This document shows positions 31,746-41,648 of a stretch of DNA of 64,000 nt, piece by piece. Numbering within the stretch: the first letter of the stretch is position 1; each line of letters starts with the position of its first letter. The stretch is taken from assembly GCF_001425705.1 (NCBI RefSeq), contig NZ_LMDC01000012.1, positions 1,024,772 to 1,088,771 on the forward strand, in the 5' to 3' direction. The notes beneath the pieces were generated by a model, which made no database searches, was not told the DNA's origin, and saw nothing but the letters and a program-made list of their open reading frames with translations. A program made the translations under genes and the position numbers. Source of the stretch: Pelomonas sp. Root1217. Its GTDB lineage: Bacteria; Pseudomonadota; Gammaproteobacteria; Burkholderiales; Burkholderiaceae_C.

Positions 31746-34700
31746 TCACATGCTGCGCCGGTACTGCCCGCCCACCTCGAACAGCGCGCCCGTGATCTGG
31801 CCGAGGGAACAAACCCGCACGGCTTCCATCAGCACATCGAACACATTCCTGTTCTCGATGACGGCCTGCTGAAGCCGGGCCAGCATGGCCGGCGCCTGGG
31901 CCGCATGGCGGGCCTGGAACTCGGCCAGCCGCGTCAGCTGCGACTGCTTCTCTTCATCAGTCGAGCGCGCCAGCTCGATGTGCTCAGGCACCGTCTCGCC
32001 CTTCGGGTTGCGGAAGGTGTTGACGCCGATGATGGGGTACTCGCCGGTGTGCTTGAGCATCTCGTAGTGCATCGACTCTTCCTGGATGCGGCCGCGCTGG
32101 TAGCCGGTCTCCATGGCGCCGAGCACGCCGCCGCGCTCGCTGATGCGCTCGAACTCTGTCAGCACCGCCTCTTCGACCAGCTCGGTCAGCTCGTCGATGA
32201 TGAAGGCGCCCTGTGACGGGTTCTCGTTCTTGGCCAGGCCCCACTCGCGGTTGATGACGAGCTGGATGGCCATCGCGCGGCGCACGCTTTCGTCGGTGGG
32301 CGTCGTGATCGCCTCGTCGTAGGCGTTGGTGTGCAGCGAGTTGCAGTTGTCGTAGACGGCGATCAGCGCCTGCAGCGTGGTGCGGATGTCGTTGAAGGCG
32401 ATTTCCTGCGCATGCAGGCTGCGGCCCGAGGTTTGCACGTGGTACTTCAGCTTCTGCGAGCGCTCGTTGGCGCCGTAGCGGTCGCGCATGGCGACGGCCC
32501 AGATGCGGCGGGCGACGCGGCCGAGCACCGTGTACTCCGGGTCCATGCCGTTGCTGAAGAAGAAGCTCAGGTTGGGCGCGAAGTCGTCGATGTGCATGCC
32601 GCGCGCCAGATACGCCTCCACGAAGGTGAAGCCGTTGGACAGCGTGAGCGCCAGCTGGCTGATCGGGTTCGCACCTGCTTCGGCGATGTGATAACCGGAG
32701 ATCGACACCGAGTAGAAATTGCGCACGTTGTGGTGCACGAAGTATTCGGCGATGTCGCCCATCACCTTCAGGCTGAACTCGGTCGAGAAGATGCAGGTGT
32801 TCTGGCCCTGATCTTCCTTCAGGATGTCGGCCTGCACGGTGCCGCGCACATTGGCCAGCACCCAGTCCTTGATCTTGGCGGCTTCGTCGGCCGTCGGCTC
32901 GCGGCCGTTGTCTGCCTTGAACTTGGCGAGGTTCTGGTCGATGGCCGTGTTCATGAACATGGCCAGAATGGACGGCGCGGGGCCGTTGATGGTCATCGAC
33001 ACCGACGTGGTCGGGCTGCACAGGTCGAAGCCGTCATACAGCACCTTCATGTCGTCCAGCGTCGCGATGCTCACGCCGCTGTTGCCGACCTTGCCGTAGA
33101 TGTCGGGCCGCGGCGCGGGGTCGGCGCCGTAGAGCGTCACCGAGTCGAAGGCGGTGGACAGACGCTTGGCGGGCATGCCCTCGCTGACCAGCTTGAAGCG
33201 GCGGTTGGTGCGGAAGGCGTCGCCCTCGCCAGCGAACATGCGCGTCGGGTCCTCGCCCTCGCGCTTGAAGGCGAACACGCCGGCGGCGTAGGGGAAGCTG
33301 CCGGGCACGTTCTCCAGCATCAGCCATTTCAGCAGTTCGCCGTGGCATTCGTAGCCGGGCAGCACGACCTTGCGAATCTTGGTGCCGGAGAGGCTTTGCG
33401 TGACGAGCGCGGTGCGGATCTCCTTGTCGCGGATCTTCACGACGTACTCGTCACCGGCATAGGCCTTGACCATGTCGGGCCACTGCTGCAGCAGCTGGCG
33501 GGCGTCGCCGTCAAGCCGCGCGCGGCGTTGCTCGGCGAGGTCGGCCAGCGCGGTGCGGGCGCCCTGCTTGTCGGGGTTGGCGGCCTCCAGCATGGCGCGG
33601 CTGGCTTCGAGCTGCTGGATTTCGCGGGCCAGCGCGGCCTGCTTGCGGGCGCGGGCCTTGTAGCTGCGCACGGTGTCGCTGATGTCGGCCAGGTAGCGCA
33701 CGCGGGCGGCCGGCACGATGGGCGTCTGGTGCGTGCTGTGCCGCGTGTTCACAAGGGGCAGGCGGCCGTCGCTCAGCTTCAGGCCGAGTTCGCCGAGCCG
33801 GGTCTTCAGCGCCTGGTAGAGCGCGGTCACGCCGTCGTCGTTGAAACGGCTGGCCATGGTGCCGAACACCGGCATGGTGTCGGGCATCACGGTGAAGGCC
33901 TCGCGGTTGCGTTGCACCTGCTTGCTCACGTCACGCAGTGCGTCCAGCGAACCCTTGCGGTCGAACTTGTTGATGGCGACGAACTCGGCGAAGTCCAGCA
34001 TGTCGATCTTCTCGAGTTGGCTCGCGGCGCCGAACTCGGGCGTCATCACATACATCGGCACGTTCACCAGCGGCACGATGGCCGCGTCGCCCTGGCCGAT
34101 GCCACTCGTCTCCACGATGACGAGATCGAAGCCGGCGACCTTGGCCGCGGCGATGACGTCGGGCAGGGCAGGGGAGATTTCCGAGCCGAAGTCTCGCGTC
34201 GCCAGCGAGCGCATGAAGACGCGTGCACCGCCGCCCCAGGGGCTGATCGCGTTCATGCGGATGCGGTCGCCCAGTAGCGCACCACCGCTCTTGCGGCGCG
34301 ATGGGTCGATGGAAATCAGCGCCACGCGCAGCGCATCGCCCTGGTCCAGGCGCAGTCGGCGGATCAGCTCGTCCGTCAGGCTGGACTTGCCGGCGCCGCC
34401 AGTGCCGGTGATGCCCAGCACGGGCGTCTTGATGCGCTTGGCCTGGTCGCGCAGCGCGTCGACGATGCCGGCGTCGGCCTTGCCGTTCTCCAGCGCAGTG
34501 AGCAACTGGGCCAGCGAGCGCCAGGCGGCTTCGGAGTGGCCGGTGATGGCGGACAGGGACTTGGGCGCATGCACGCTGAAGTCCTGGTCAGCCTTCATGA
34601 CCATCTCGCCGATCATGCCTGCCAAGCCCATGCGCTGGCCGTCCTCGGGGCTGAAGATGCGCACGCCATGCTCGGCCAGCTCGCGGATCTCGGCGGGCAC

Positions 34701-35036
34701 GATGACGCCGCCGCCGCCGCCGAACACCTGGATGTGCTCGCCGCCGCGCTCCTTCAGCAACTGCACCATGTACTTGAAGTACTCGACATGACCGCCCTGG
34801 TAGGAGCTGATGGCGATGCCCTGGGCATCCTCCTGCAGCGCCGCGGTGACGACTTCGTCCACCGAGCGGTTGTGCCCGAGGTGGATGACCTCGGCACCCA
34901 TGCCCTGCAGGATGCGCCGCATGATGTTGATGGCGGCGTCATGCCCGTCAAACAGGCTGGCGGCGGTGACGAAACGGACCTTGTGGGTCGGGCGGTACTC
35001 GGCCAGCGCTTTGTAGTCGCTAGAGAGGTCGGTCAT
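31746..35036 (-). CDS. icmF: fused isobutyryl-CoA mutase IcmF
   Basis: A 1096-residue coenzyme B12 enzyme that interconverts isobutyryl-CoA and n-butyryl-CoA. The cobalamin-binding domain is N-terminal ([17 protein letters not shown], Asp30 and His32). The fused MeaB-like G-protein chaperone follows, with P-loop [12 protein letters not shown] (near 208-219), [21 protein letters not shown] and NKFD. The mutase domain fills the C-terminal half (for example [26 protein letters not shown] and [15 protein letters not shown]). This order is specific to IcmF. AAGGAGA lies before the ATG. The promoter carries a TTGACG/CGTCAA palindrome shared with the isovaleryl-CoA dehydrogenase gene, linking it to branched-chain acyl-CoA metabolism. 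Confidence 0.95.
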   Translation of the reverse strand: MTDLSSDYKALAEYRPTHKVRFVTAASLFDGHDAAINIMRRILQGMGAEVIHLGHNRSVDEVVTAALQEDAQGIAISSYQGGHVEYFKYMVQLLKERGGEHIQVFGGGGGVIVPAEIRELAEHGVRIFSPEDGQRMGLAGMIGEMVMKADQDFSVHAPKSLSAITGHSEAAWRSLAQLLTALENGKADAGIVDALRDQAKRIKTPVLGITGTGGAGKSSLTDELIRRLRLDQGDALRVALISIDPSRRKSGGALLGDRIRMNAISPWGGGARVFMRSLATRDFGSEISPALPDVIAAAKVAGFDLVIVETSGIGQGDAAIVPLVNVPMYVMTPEFGAASQLEKIDMLDFAEFVAINKFDRKGSLDALRDVSKQVQRNREAFTVMPDTMPVFGTMASRFNDDGVTALYQALKTRLGELGLKLSDGRLPLVNTRHSTHQTPIVPAARVRYLADISDTVRSYKARARKQAALAREIQQLEASRAMLEAANPDKQGARTALADLAEQRRARLDGDARQLLQQWPDMVKAYAGDEYVVKIRDKEIRTALVTQSLSGTKIRKVVLPGYECHGELLKWLMLENVPGSFPYAAGVFAFKREGEDPTRMFAGEGDAFRTNRRFKLVSEGMPAKRLSTAFDSVTLYGADPAPRPDIYGKVGNSGVSIATLDDMKVLYDGFDLCSPTTSVSMTINGPAPSILAMFMNTAIDQNLAKFKADNGREPTADEAAKIKDWVLANVRGTVQADILKEDQGQNTCIFSTEFSLKVMGDIAEYFVHHNVRNFYSVSISGYHIAEAGANPISQLALTLSNGFTFVEAYLARGMHIDDFAPNLSFFFSNGMDPEYTVLGRVARRIWAVAMRDRYGANERSQKLKYHVQTSGRSLHAQEIAFNDIRTTLQALIAVYDNCNSLHTNAYDEAITTPTDESVRRAMAIQLVINREWGLAKNENPSQGAFIIDELTELVEEAVLTEFERISERGGVLGAMETGYQRGRIQEESMHYEMLKHTGEYPIIGVNTFRNPKGETVPEHIELARSTDEEKQSQLTRLAEFQARHAAQAPAMLARLQQAVIENRNVFDVLMEAVRVCSLGQITGALFEVGGQYRRSM

Positions 35037-35059
35037 GGCTGTCTCCTTGCTCGGCGCGG

Positions 35060-35090
35060 ATTCTAGGTCGCCAATTGACGTTAACGTCAA
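35060..35090 (-). promoter_or_regulatory. MerR-type promoter with TTGACGTTAACGTCAA operator
   Basis: On the minus strand, TTGACG (35090-35085) and TAGAAT (35065-35060) are separated by 19 bp, the over-long spacer typical of MerR-family activators. The 16-bp palindrome at 35075-35090 is embedded in a longer perfect 22-bp palindrome (35072-35093). It drives icmF and lies about 95 bp upstream of the divergent OPT transporter gene. Similar palindromes occur at 42552 and 63733. Confidence 0.6.
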
Positions 35091-35186
35091 TTGAGCGTCG
35101 GTCTAGGGTTATCCGGATCGGCCGGGCATGCAGGCTGCCACGATGATGCGCACCTCGCCAGACCCGGCGTTTCACCCCTCGTCGCA

Positions 35187-37160
35187 ATGAGCACCTCATC
35201 GCCTGCCACCCTCAAACTGGGCACAGAACTGACCTTGCGCGGCATCGTGCTGGGCATCCTGATCACCCTGGTCTTCACGGCCGCCAACGTCTATTTCGGC
35301 TTGAAGGCCGGCCTGACCTTCGCGACCTCCATCCCGGCCGCCGTCATCTCGATGGCCCTGCTGCGCCGCGCGGCGGGCAATTCCATCGGCGAGACCAACA
35401 TCGTGCAGACGATTGCCTCGTCGGCCGGCACGCTGTCCTCCATCATCTTCGTGCTGCCGGGCCTGGTCATGATCGGCTGGTGGACGGGCTTTCCGTACTG
35501 GATGTCGACGACGCTGTGCGCCCTCGGCGGCGTGCTGGGCGTCATGTACTCCATCCCGCTGCGCCGGGCGCTGGTGACGAATTCACCGCTGCCCTATCCG
35601 GAAGGGGTGGCCTGTGCCGAGGTGCTCAAGGTCGGCCATGCCGCCGACAGCGGCGAAGCCAACCGCCAGGGCCTGGCGGCCATCGTGGCCGGCGCCGTGG
35701 TGTCGGCCGGCTTCAGCATCGTTGTGGCCACCCAGCTGTTCGCGGCCAACCTGGCGCAGTACTTCCGCCTGCCGGGCGGCGAGAAGAGTGGCACGACGGG
35801 GTATGACCTGAACTTCAGCTTCGCGCTGCTGGCCGTGGGCCATCTCGTCGGCTTGTGGGTAGGCATCGCCATCCTGGTCGGCGCCTGCATCGCCTGGCTG
35901 GGCGGCGTGCCCTACCTGACCTCGGGTGTCGACGGTGCCGCGGAAGCGGTCGCTCTGTTCGCCTGGAGCAAGAAGGTGCGCTTCATCGGCGCCGGCTGCA
36001 TTGCCGTCGCGGCGATCTGGACGCTGGTCAAGCTGGCCAAGCCGGTCGTCGCCGGCCTGCATTCGGCCGCCATGTCGGCGCGCGTGCGCAAGGCCGGCAA
36101 GGCCGACACCCTGCCGCGCACCGAGCAGGACATCCCCATCGGCACCGTTGGCCTGATCACGCTGGCCTGCATGCTGCCCATCGGCTTCATGCTGTCGAGC
36201 TTCGCCACGTCGGCGGGCCTCGGCGACCAGCTCGGCCTGCTGGTTGTCGGCGGCGTCGTCTACGTCGTGCTGATGAGCTTCTTCGTCGCGGCGGTGTGCG
36301 GCTACATGGCCGGCCTGATCGGTTCGTCCAACAGCCCGCTGTCGGGCGTCGGCATCCTCGTGGTCATCGGCGTGTCGCTGCTGCTGGCGCTGGTCGTCAA
36401 GCCCATGCTGCCGGCCTCCACCGGCCAGGCGCTGGTGGCCTTTGCGCTGTTCGTCACGGCGGTGGTGTTTGCGGTGGCGACCATCTCCAACGACAACCTG
36501 CAGGACCTTAAGACCGGCCAGCTGGTGGACGCCACGCCCTGGCGCCAGCAGGTCGCGCTGATCATCGGCGTCGTCGCCGGCGCGGTCGTCATCCCGCCGG
36601 TGCTGGACCTGTTGAACCAGGCCTACGGCTTCGCCGGCGCGCCGGGTGTCGATCCGAAGAAGGCACTGGCCGCACCGCAGGCCGCGCTGATCTCGGCACT
36701 GGCCAAGGGCGTCATCCAGGGCGACCTGAACTGGAACCTCATCAGCATCGGCGCCTTGATCGGCGTGGCCTGCATCGTTGTCGACGAGGTCATGAAGCGC
36801 GTCTCGGGCGGCAAGGCCCACCTGGCGCCGCTGGCTGTCGGCCTGGGCATCTATCTGCCCATGAACAGCACGCTGATGATTGTCGTTGGCGCCGTCGCCG
36901 GCTGGTGGTTCGACCGTCGCGCCTCTTACAAGCGCGACCCCGCAGCCACCCGCCAGCTCGGCGTGCTGCTGGCCTCCGGCCTGATCGTCGGCGAGAGTCT
37001 GCTGGGCGTCATCCTCGCCGCCATCGTCGTGTTCTCCGGCAACGGCGCGCCGCTGGCGCTGGTGGGGGAGAGCTTCGCGACGGCGGGCCAGGTGCTGGGC
37101 TTGCTGGTCTTCGCGGGCGTGGGTGTGGCGCTGTACGCCTGGCTGCTCAGGCGCGGCTGA
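35187..37160 (+). CDS. OPT family oligopeptide transporter
   Basis: A 657-residue protein with about 14-16 hydrophobic helices. It shows the OPT family pattern, including RGIVLGILITLVFTAANVYFGLKAGLTFATSIPAAVISMALLRR near the N-terminus and NSPLPYPEGVACAEVLKVG near residue 135. Family members import oligopeptides or metal-chelator complexes by proton coupling. The ATG after CGTCGCA was chosen because homology begins at TLKLGTELTLRG; the frame is open further upstream. It shares the intergenic region, and perhaps the palindromic operator, with icmF. Confidence 0.88.
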   Translation: MSTSSPATLKLGTELTLRGIVLGILITLVFTAANVYFGLKAGLTFATSIPAAVISMALLRRAAGNSIGETNIVQTIASSAGTLSSIIFVLPGLVMIGWWTGFPYWMSTTLCALGGVLGVMYSIPLRRALVTNSPLPYPEGVACAEVLKVGHAADSGEANRQGLAAIVAGAVVSAGFSIVVATQLFAANLAQYFRLPGGEKSGTTGYDLNFSFALLAVGHLVGLWVGIAILVGACIAWLGGVPYLTSGVDGAAEAVALFAWSKKVRFIGAGCIAVAAIWTLVKLAKPVVAGLHSAAMSARVRKAGKADTLPRTEQDIPIGTVGLITLACMLPIGFMLSSFATSAGLGDQLGLLVVGGVVYVVLMSFFVAAVCGYMAGLIGSSNSPLSGVGILVVIGVSLLLALVVKPMLPASTGQALVAFALFVTAVVFAVATISNDNLQDLKTGQLVDATPWRQQVALIIGVVAGAVVIPPVLDLLNQAYGFAGAPGVDPKKALAAPQAALISALAKGVIQGDLNWNLISIGALIGVACIVVDEVMKRVSGGKAHLAPLAVGLGIYLPMNSTLMIVVGAVAGWWFDRRASYKRDPAATRQLGVLLASGLIVGESLLGVILAAIVVFSGNGAPLALVGESFATAGQVLGLLVFAGVGVALYAWLLRRG

Positions 37161-37169
37161 GCGGCCGCT

Positions 37170-39062
37170 TCAGTCCTTGGCGCTGAACTTGCGAGAGGAA
37201 TCCGGAGAGGGAGCCGGCTCACTCCCCGGCGAGCGCAGCGTCAGTGACGCTGCTTGACTTTGCCCGTTGCGCAGGATGCGGAACATGTAGGGCGTGGTGA
37301 GGGCGTCTTGCAAGGGCGGGTTGCTGACGACGCAGTGCCTGACCTCGCCGGGGTACGTCAAGGGCAGTTGGTAGCTGCCGGCCATGCAACCAAGGACCAT
37401 GTCGCCCGGCTGCAGCGTGCCGAAGCTGTTGCTTGTCCGCTCGCCGACGTGGGCCACGACGACGGCGGAGTCCTGGCGCCTGAAAGTGACATGGCCCAGC
37501 TGGACGTTGGCCTCCGTGCTCGGGCGCGACACCGGGGGTGGTGCCGGGGGCGGCATGGGTAGCATGGCCGCCGCTCTCAGAGCCTCTTCGACAGCGGCTG
37601 CGTTGGCGGCCGTGCGCGCCAGCCCTTGCGGCGGCGGCATCACCAGTGCCGCGGTGGTGCTATGGCCGCGGCGCATCACGTGGAAGACGTAGGTAACGAT
37701 ACCCGTTTTCGGGTCCACGCTCTTGGCAGTGCCGCATGCGGCGGATTCAAGTGCAAAGGTGAACGGCACGCGTTTGTCGATCGTCGCGCAGCCTACCACC
37801 CGGTCCCCAGGCTGCAAGGTCGATCGGCCTCGCGCGCTGCCCTTGTCCACCTCGTCCACCGTGATCTGGTCGCTGGTCCGGTTGAAGGTGACGTTGCCCA
37901 GGAAGGCGAATTGGGCACCGGCGGCCTGGGGCTGAGGCGATGGTGCCTGGGAAAGCGGGGGAAGGTCCCGGTACAGCGGCGCCGGGATGGTCGTGCCGGA
38001 TCCGAACTGCGATCCCTTAGACGGGTCCAGGGCCGAGTCCGGCCACGGGTTCGTGGGCGGGCCGCTGGGCATGGTGCTCTGCGGGCGACCCAGGCCGGGC
38101 GGCGGTCGGTAGCCGGGCGTCGAGCCGCCGCCGAGCAACTTGGCCAGCATGAACACGACGAAGAGCCCGATGAGCCAGGGTGTCAGTGCAGGCTTTGGCT
38201 TCCAGCCGCGATCCAGCGTGGTCAGCGGCTCGGCCGGCGACGTGGACAGGACCGGGGCCGCAGGCTCTTCAGGAGGCAGTTTGGAGAACCAAGTGTTGAT
38301 GTTGGACTGCGAAGTGACAAGGCGCAGCCAGTTGGGGTAGCGCTGGACGAGAAGTTGCACAAAGTGCAAGTCTTCTCGCAGTAGCGTCGATGACGGGAGT
38401 TCATCGCGGCGCAAGCGCTTGATGACGCGGTCGAGTCGATCCAAGTTGCCAATAGGCTGGTCAAAGAAAATCAGCTTCTCGTTGATCGCCGCGTCCAGCG
38501 CTGCGCCGAGTTGCCCAAAGACGCGCAGGTGGCTGCGGTCGCTCTCCCAATGGAAGACCTCGCAGGCCGGGCCGAATAGGAACTCATGACCGGGCTGCCA
38601 GCCGTTCATGATGCGATGGGCGACCTGCAGTTCGAACAGCGTGCGAGCTTCCAGGTTGAGCAGCCGGTCGTCGGCGAGTGCGCCCTGCAAGGCGGCGGTG
38701 GCCTCGGCCTCGTCCTTGAAGCCCGCGTCGGCACGAACGGCAAAGCCCAGGAACATGGCTCGGGCCAGTTCGGCGCTGTCTGGCGGTGCGAAGCCGGCGC
38801 TCGCCGTGTTCGACGATGGCTGCGAAGGCTCGACTTCCGGGGTGGGGGCGGCGTCGCTGGCCTGGGCTTCCTGTCGCGCGATGCCGCGCAAGGCCAGTTC
38901 ATAAGCCTCGCGCAGTTCCTGGAAGGCGTTCAGCTGGGTCGCCTGGTCGATCTGCTTGACCTGCTGGGCATAGGCGCGGCGCACGCTGCGCGCATCAGCG
39001 TCAGGCCGCAGTCCCAACGTGGCCAACGCCGCAGCGAGGCCGGCGTCGACCGGGGCGTTCAT
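37170..39062 (-). CDS. J-domain-like membrane protein with two PDZ-like domains
   Basis: A 630-residue protein. Residues about 10-58 resemble a J domain (LATLGLRPDADARSVRRAYAQQVKQIDQATQLNAFQELREAYELAL), but the HPD tripeptide needed to stimulate Hsp70 is absent; the loop reads QIDQATQ. One membrane span lies at about 295-311 (PWLIGLFVVFMLAKLL). Two related C-terminal modules follow, at about 388-475 and 521-612, each with VTFxR, a PDZ-like LQPGDxVxGC and RxGxSxxAxL. The ATG overlaps the hscC stop by four bases, so the two are made together. E. coli HscC likewise works with membrane J proteins DjlB and DjlC. The PDZ-like identification is by pattern only. Confidence 0.7.
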   Translation of the reverse strand: MNAPVDAGLAAALATLGLRPDADARSVRRAYAQQVKQIDQATQLNAFQELREAYELALRGIARQEAQASDAAPTPEVEPSQPSSNTASAGFAPPDSAELARAMFLGFAVRADAGFKDEAEATAALQGALADDRLLNLEARTLFELQVAHRIMNGWQPGHEFLFGPACEVFHWESDRSHLRVFGQLGAALDAAINEKLIFFDQPIGNLDRLDRVIKRLRRDELPSSTLLREDLHFVQLLVQRYPNWLRLVTSQSNINTWFSKLPPEEPAAPVLSTSPAEPLTTLDRGWKPKPALTPWLIGLFVVFMLAKLLGGGSTPGYRPPPGLGRPQSTMPSGPPTNPWPDSALDPSKGSQFGSGTTIPAPLYRDLPPLSQAPSPQPQAAGAQFAFLGNVTFNRTSDQITVDEVDKGSARGRSTLQPGDRVVGCATIDKRVPFTFALESAACGTAKSVDPKTGIVTYVFHVMRRGHSTTAALVMPPPQGLARTAANAAAVEEALRAAAMLPMPPPAPPPVSRPSTEANVQLGHVTFRRQDSAVVVAHVGERTSNSFGTLQPGDMVLGCMAGSYQLPLTYPGEVRHCVVSNPPLQDALTTPYMFRILRNGQSQAASLTLRSPGSEPAPSPDSSRKFSAKD

Positions 39063-40774
39063 GTCGGCTCCCGGTCCAGTGCGCTATGCCGCTCCAGCGC
39101 ATCCAGCAGCTGGCTCAGCGCGCGCCTGCCAGGCGCGATGACGCGGTCGTCCTGGCCAGCCAGCATGCGCTCGAACCCCAGGACTTGAAGGCCGAGGTGC
39201 TCGCGCTCCATGCCGCGCAGCTGCTCGTAGAGTCGCTCGGCGCGGGCCAGCACCGTGCGGTTCTCGAGCTGGTCGCGTGGATGGATCTTCAGCTCGGCCA
39301 TGGCGCGCAGCAGCTCGGCGATCTGGCCTTCGCTGAGCAGGCCCGGGTTGCCTTGAATCAACAGGCCGCTGGTCTCTTGCGTCTTCAGCACCGTCGCATC
39401 GATCTGCAGCAGGCCATTCACGTCGTAGGTGAAGCGCACGTCGACGGCGCAGTCCTGCACCGCCGCATTGGGCAGCTCCACGCTCAGGCTGCCAAGGTGG
39501 ATGTTGTCGCGCACCATGCGCGACTCGCCCTGGTAGATCTGCAGGTCGAGTTGGGACTGGCCCAGGGCCTGCGGGATGTAGCGCTTGACGCGGCTGATCG
39601 GTACCGTGCTGTTGCGTTCGATGATGGGATCGAAATGCCCCTGCGAGACGGAGCGTTGGTCCAGCCAGATGCCAACCTCGACGCCCAGCGAATACGGCGC
39701 CACGTCCGTCATGACGATCTCGTTCAGCGCTGCGTCCCTGGCCTTGAGCCCAGCCTGCACGGCCGCGCCCAGCGCGACGACCTGGTCGGGATCGAGTTCG
39801 GTCGACGGGAAGCGGCCGAACATCATCGTGACGAGACGGCGCACCAGTGGCATGCGGGTGGCGCCGCCGGCCAGCACGATGCTGTCCAGGTCGCTGCTGC
39901 GCAAGCCGGCATCACGCAGGGCACGCTCCACGGGCAGGCGAAGGCGCTTGAACAGCGGCGCGCAGGTCTGCTCCAGCAGGGCCTCGTCGATCGTCAACGC
40001 GTGCTCGGCGTCACCATGGCGCACCTGGATGGTGGCCGAGGCCTGCAGGCTGAGCAGGCGTTTGGCGGCCTCGGTCTGCGCGCGCAGCCGGGCCATGAAG
40101 GTCTCGTCCTTGCGCAGCCCTGCGGTCAGCTGCAGCCGTTCGAAGAAGGCGTCGATGAGGCCGTTGACGAAGTCCTCGCCGCCCAGGAAGTTGTCGCCCG
40201 CCGAGGCCCGCACCTCCATGACGCCGTCGAACAACTCCAACACGGATACGTCGAAGGTGCCACCGCCGAGGTCGAAGACGAGAAAGCGCGACTCCGCCTC
40301 ACGCTGGTGCAGGCCATAGGCCAGTGCGGCGGCGGTGGGCTCGTTCAGCAGCCGCTCAACCTTGAGGCCGGCGATCTGCCCGGCCGCTCGCGTGGCCTTG
40401 CGCTGCGCGTCGGAGAAGTAGGCCGGCACCGTGATGATGGCTTCGGTGACCGGCTCGCCGAGGAAGGCCTCGGCGTCGGCCTTGAGCGCCTTCAGGATCA
40501 GTGCCGACAGCTCCTCAGGCCGGAACTCGCGCTTGCCCAGGCGCGTCAGCCGGCTGCTGCCCATGTGGCGCTTGAACAGTGCGGCGGAGAGCTCAGGGTG
40601 GGTCTGCAGCCGCTCCACGGCCGCGCGGCCCACCAGCACGGTGCCGTCCGCGTCCAGGCTGATGCAGGACGGCGTCAGGACTTCGCCCAGGCCGTTCTTG
40701 ATGAGTTGCGCCTGACCATCGCGCCAGACGGCGACCAGGCTGTTCGTGGTTCCAAGATCAATGCCGACGATCAC
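39059..40774 (-). CDS. hscC: Hsp70 family chaperone HscC
   Basis: A 571-residue Hsp70 that lines up with E. coli HscC along its length. Motifs: phosphate loop IGIDLGTTNS-type VGIDLGTTNSLVAVW at the N-terminus, VITVPAYFSDAQRKATR-like segment, RLLNEPTAAALAYGL, VFDLGGGTFDVSVLE, SAGDNFLGGEDF, and VLAGGATRMPLV. The substrate domain begins DVAPYSLGVEV, and IIERNSTVPISRVKRY is typical of HscC. The C-terminal lid is short, as in this group. The start is a GTG preceded by GGGGAGG five bases upstream. It is cotranscribed with the J-like gene. Its clients are unknown. Confidence 0.92.
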   Translation of the reverse strand: MIVGIDLGTTNSLVAVWRDGQAQLIKNGLGEVLTPSCISLDADGTVLVGRAAVERLQTHPELSAALFKRHMGSSRLTRLGKREFRPEELSALILKALKADAEAFLGEPVTEAIITVPAYFSDAQRKATRAAGQIAGLKVERLLNEPTAAALAYGLHQREAESRFLVFDLGGGTFDVSVLELFDGVMEVRASAGDNFLGGEDFVNGLIDAFFERLQLTAGLRKDETFMARLRAQTEAAKRLLSLQASATIQVRHGDAEHALTIDEALLEQTCAPLFKRLRLPVERALRDAGLRSSDLDSIVLAGGATRMPLVRRLVTMMFGRFPSTELDPDQVVALGAAVQAGLKARDAALNEIVMTDVAPYSLGVEVGIWLDQRSVSQGHFDPIIERNSTVPISRVKRYIPQALGQSQLDLQIYQGESRMVRDNIHLGSLSVELPNAAVQDCAVDVRFTYDVNGLLQIDATVLKTQETSGLLIQGNPGLLSEGQIAELLRAMAELKIHPRDQLENRTVLARAERLYEQLRGMEREHLGLQVLGFERMLAGQDDRVIAPGRRALSQLLDALERHSALDREPT

Positions 40775-40782
40775 TGAGGCCT

Positions 40783-40807
40783 CCCCGCCCACTTTTTTGT
40801 GGCGGGG
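40783..40807 (-). promoter_or_regulatory. hscC leader hairpin overlapping the ribosome site
   Basis: In the hscC mRNA, CCCCGCCAC and GTGGGCGGGG pair around a run of six A residues, with one bulged G. The final GGGG of the hairpin is the first part of the Shine-Dalgarno sequence GGGGAGG for the GTG start. Folding could hide the ribosome site, so translation may depend on unfolding. Confidence 0.4.
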
Positions 40808-40830
40808 ATGCTAATGCGGTCGTCGCCTTT

Positions 40831-40860
40831 CCCGCGCCCGCGTGATCCCGCGAGCGCGGG
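40831..40860 (-). terminator. GC-rich hairpin between BI-1 gene and hscC
   Basis: CCCGCG...CGCGGG pairs at the ends, with a second inner CCCGCG/CGCGAG stem carrying one mismatch around TGATCC. It begins six bases past the BI-1 gene stop on the minus strand, as expected for its terminator. No T tract follows. Confidence 0.4.
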
Positions 40861-40865
40861 GAGGT

Positions 40866-41543
40866 TCAGTCGTCCGAGCCGGCGAAGCCGAACAGGTGCA
40901 GCAGGCTCGTGAACAGATTGAAGATGGACACGAAGAGGCTGACGGTGGCGAGCACGTAGTTGGTCTCGCCGCCGTCGACGATCTGCTTGGTCTCGAACAG
41001 GATCAGGCCGGCCGACAGCAGGGCCACGACGGCGGAGACGGTCAGCGCCAGGGCCGGAATCTGGAAGAAGATCGCCGCCAGGCCTGCCAGCACCGCAACG
41101 ACCATGCCGGCGAACAGGAAGCCGCCCATCCATGACAGATCACGCTTGGTGGTCGTGGCATAGGCCGACAGCGCCAGGAACACGGCGCCGGTCGCGCCGA
41201 GCGCCAGCATGACGGTCTGCGCGCCGCCGGGCAGCGCCAGGGTGCGTGTCAACAGCGGGCCGAGTGTCCAGCCCATGAAGCCGGTCAGCGCGAAGACGAG
41301 GCCGACGGCGGCGCCGCGGTTCTTCAGCTTGTGGATGCCGAACAGCAGGCCGAAATACGCAACCAGCGTCAGGATGATGCCGGGCGCCGGCAGGCTGAAG
41401 GCCACGGCCGCAGCAGCGACAGCGGCGCTGAACAACAGCGTCATCGACAGCAGCGCATACGTGTTGCGCAGCACCCGATGGGCGGTGCCGCGGTCGAGGG
41501 CGCCGCCGTGGGGCATGGCAATGGCGATGGGACGGGTTTGCAT
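40866..41543 (-). CDS. Bax inhibitor-1/YccA family membrane protein
   Basis: A 225-residue protein with about seven hydrophobic helices. BI-1 family features are TYALLSMTLLFSAAVAAAAVAF, LTGFMGWTLGPLL, ALGATGAVFLALSAYATTTKRDLSWMGGFLF and the C-terminal acidic ETKQIVDGGETNYVLATVSLFVSIFNLFTSLLHLFG. Family members such as E. coli YccA modulate FtsH protease, and BsYetJ is a pH-sensitive calcium leak channel. GGAGG precedes the ATG. It diverges from nhaR across 105 bp. Confidence 0.9.
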   Translation of the reverse strand: MQTRPIAIAMPHGGALDRGTAHRVLRNTYALLSMTLLFSAAVAAAAVAFSLPAPGIILTLVAYFGLLFGIHKLKNRGAAVGLVFALTGFMGWTLGPLLTRTLALPGGAQTVMLALGATGAVFLALSAYATTTKRDLSWMGGFLFAGMVVAVLAGLAAIFFQIPALALTVSAVVALLSAGLILFETKQIVDGGETNYVLATVSLFVSIFNLFTSLLHLFGFAGSDD

Positions 41544-41613
41544 GGCAGACCTCCGGTTTGAAAGAACACGGGCAGGGTACGTAGGCAAGACACCAAATAA
41601 AAGCAGAGAATCG

Positions 41614-41628
41614 CGAAGCATTGCTTCG
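41614..41628. promoter_or_regulatory. CGAAGCA-T-TGCTTCG palindrome
   Basis: A 15-bp dyad 20 bp upstream of the nhaR start, in the region shared with the divergent BI-1 gene. LysR-family proteins usually bind dyads of this size near their own promoter, so this may be the NhaR autoregulatory site. Confidence 0.4.
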
Positions 41629-41648
41629 GGATAACTTGCTGATTTGCC

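Noticed and set aside
32331-34277. Long open frame opposite icmF
   Set aside because: Shadow of the icmF codons; its composition (Val, Gly, His, Gln-rich) is typical of antisense reading.
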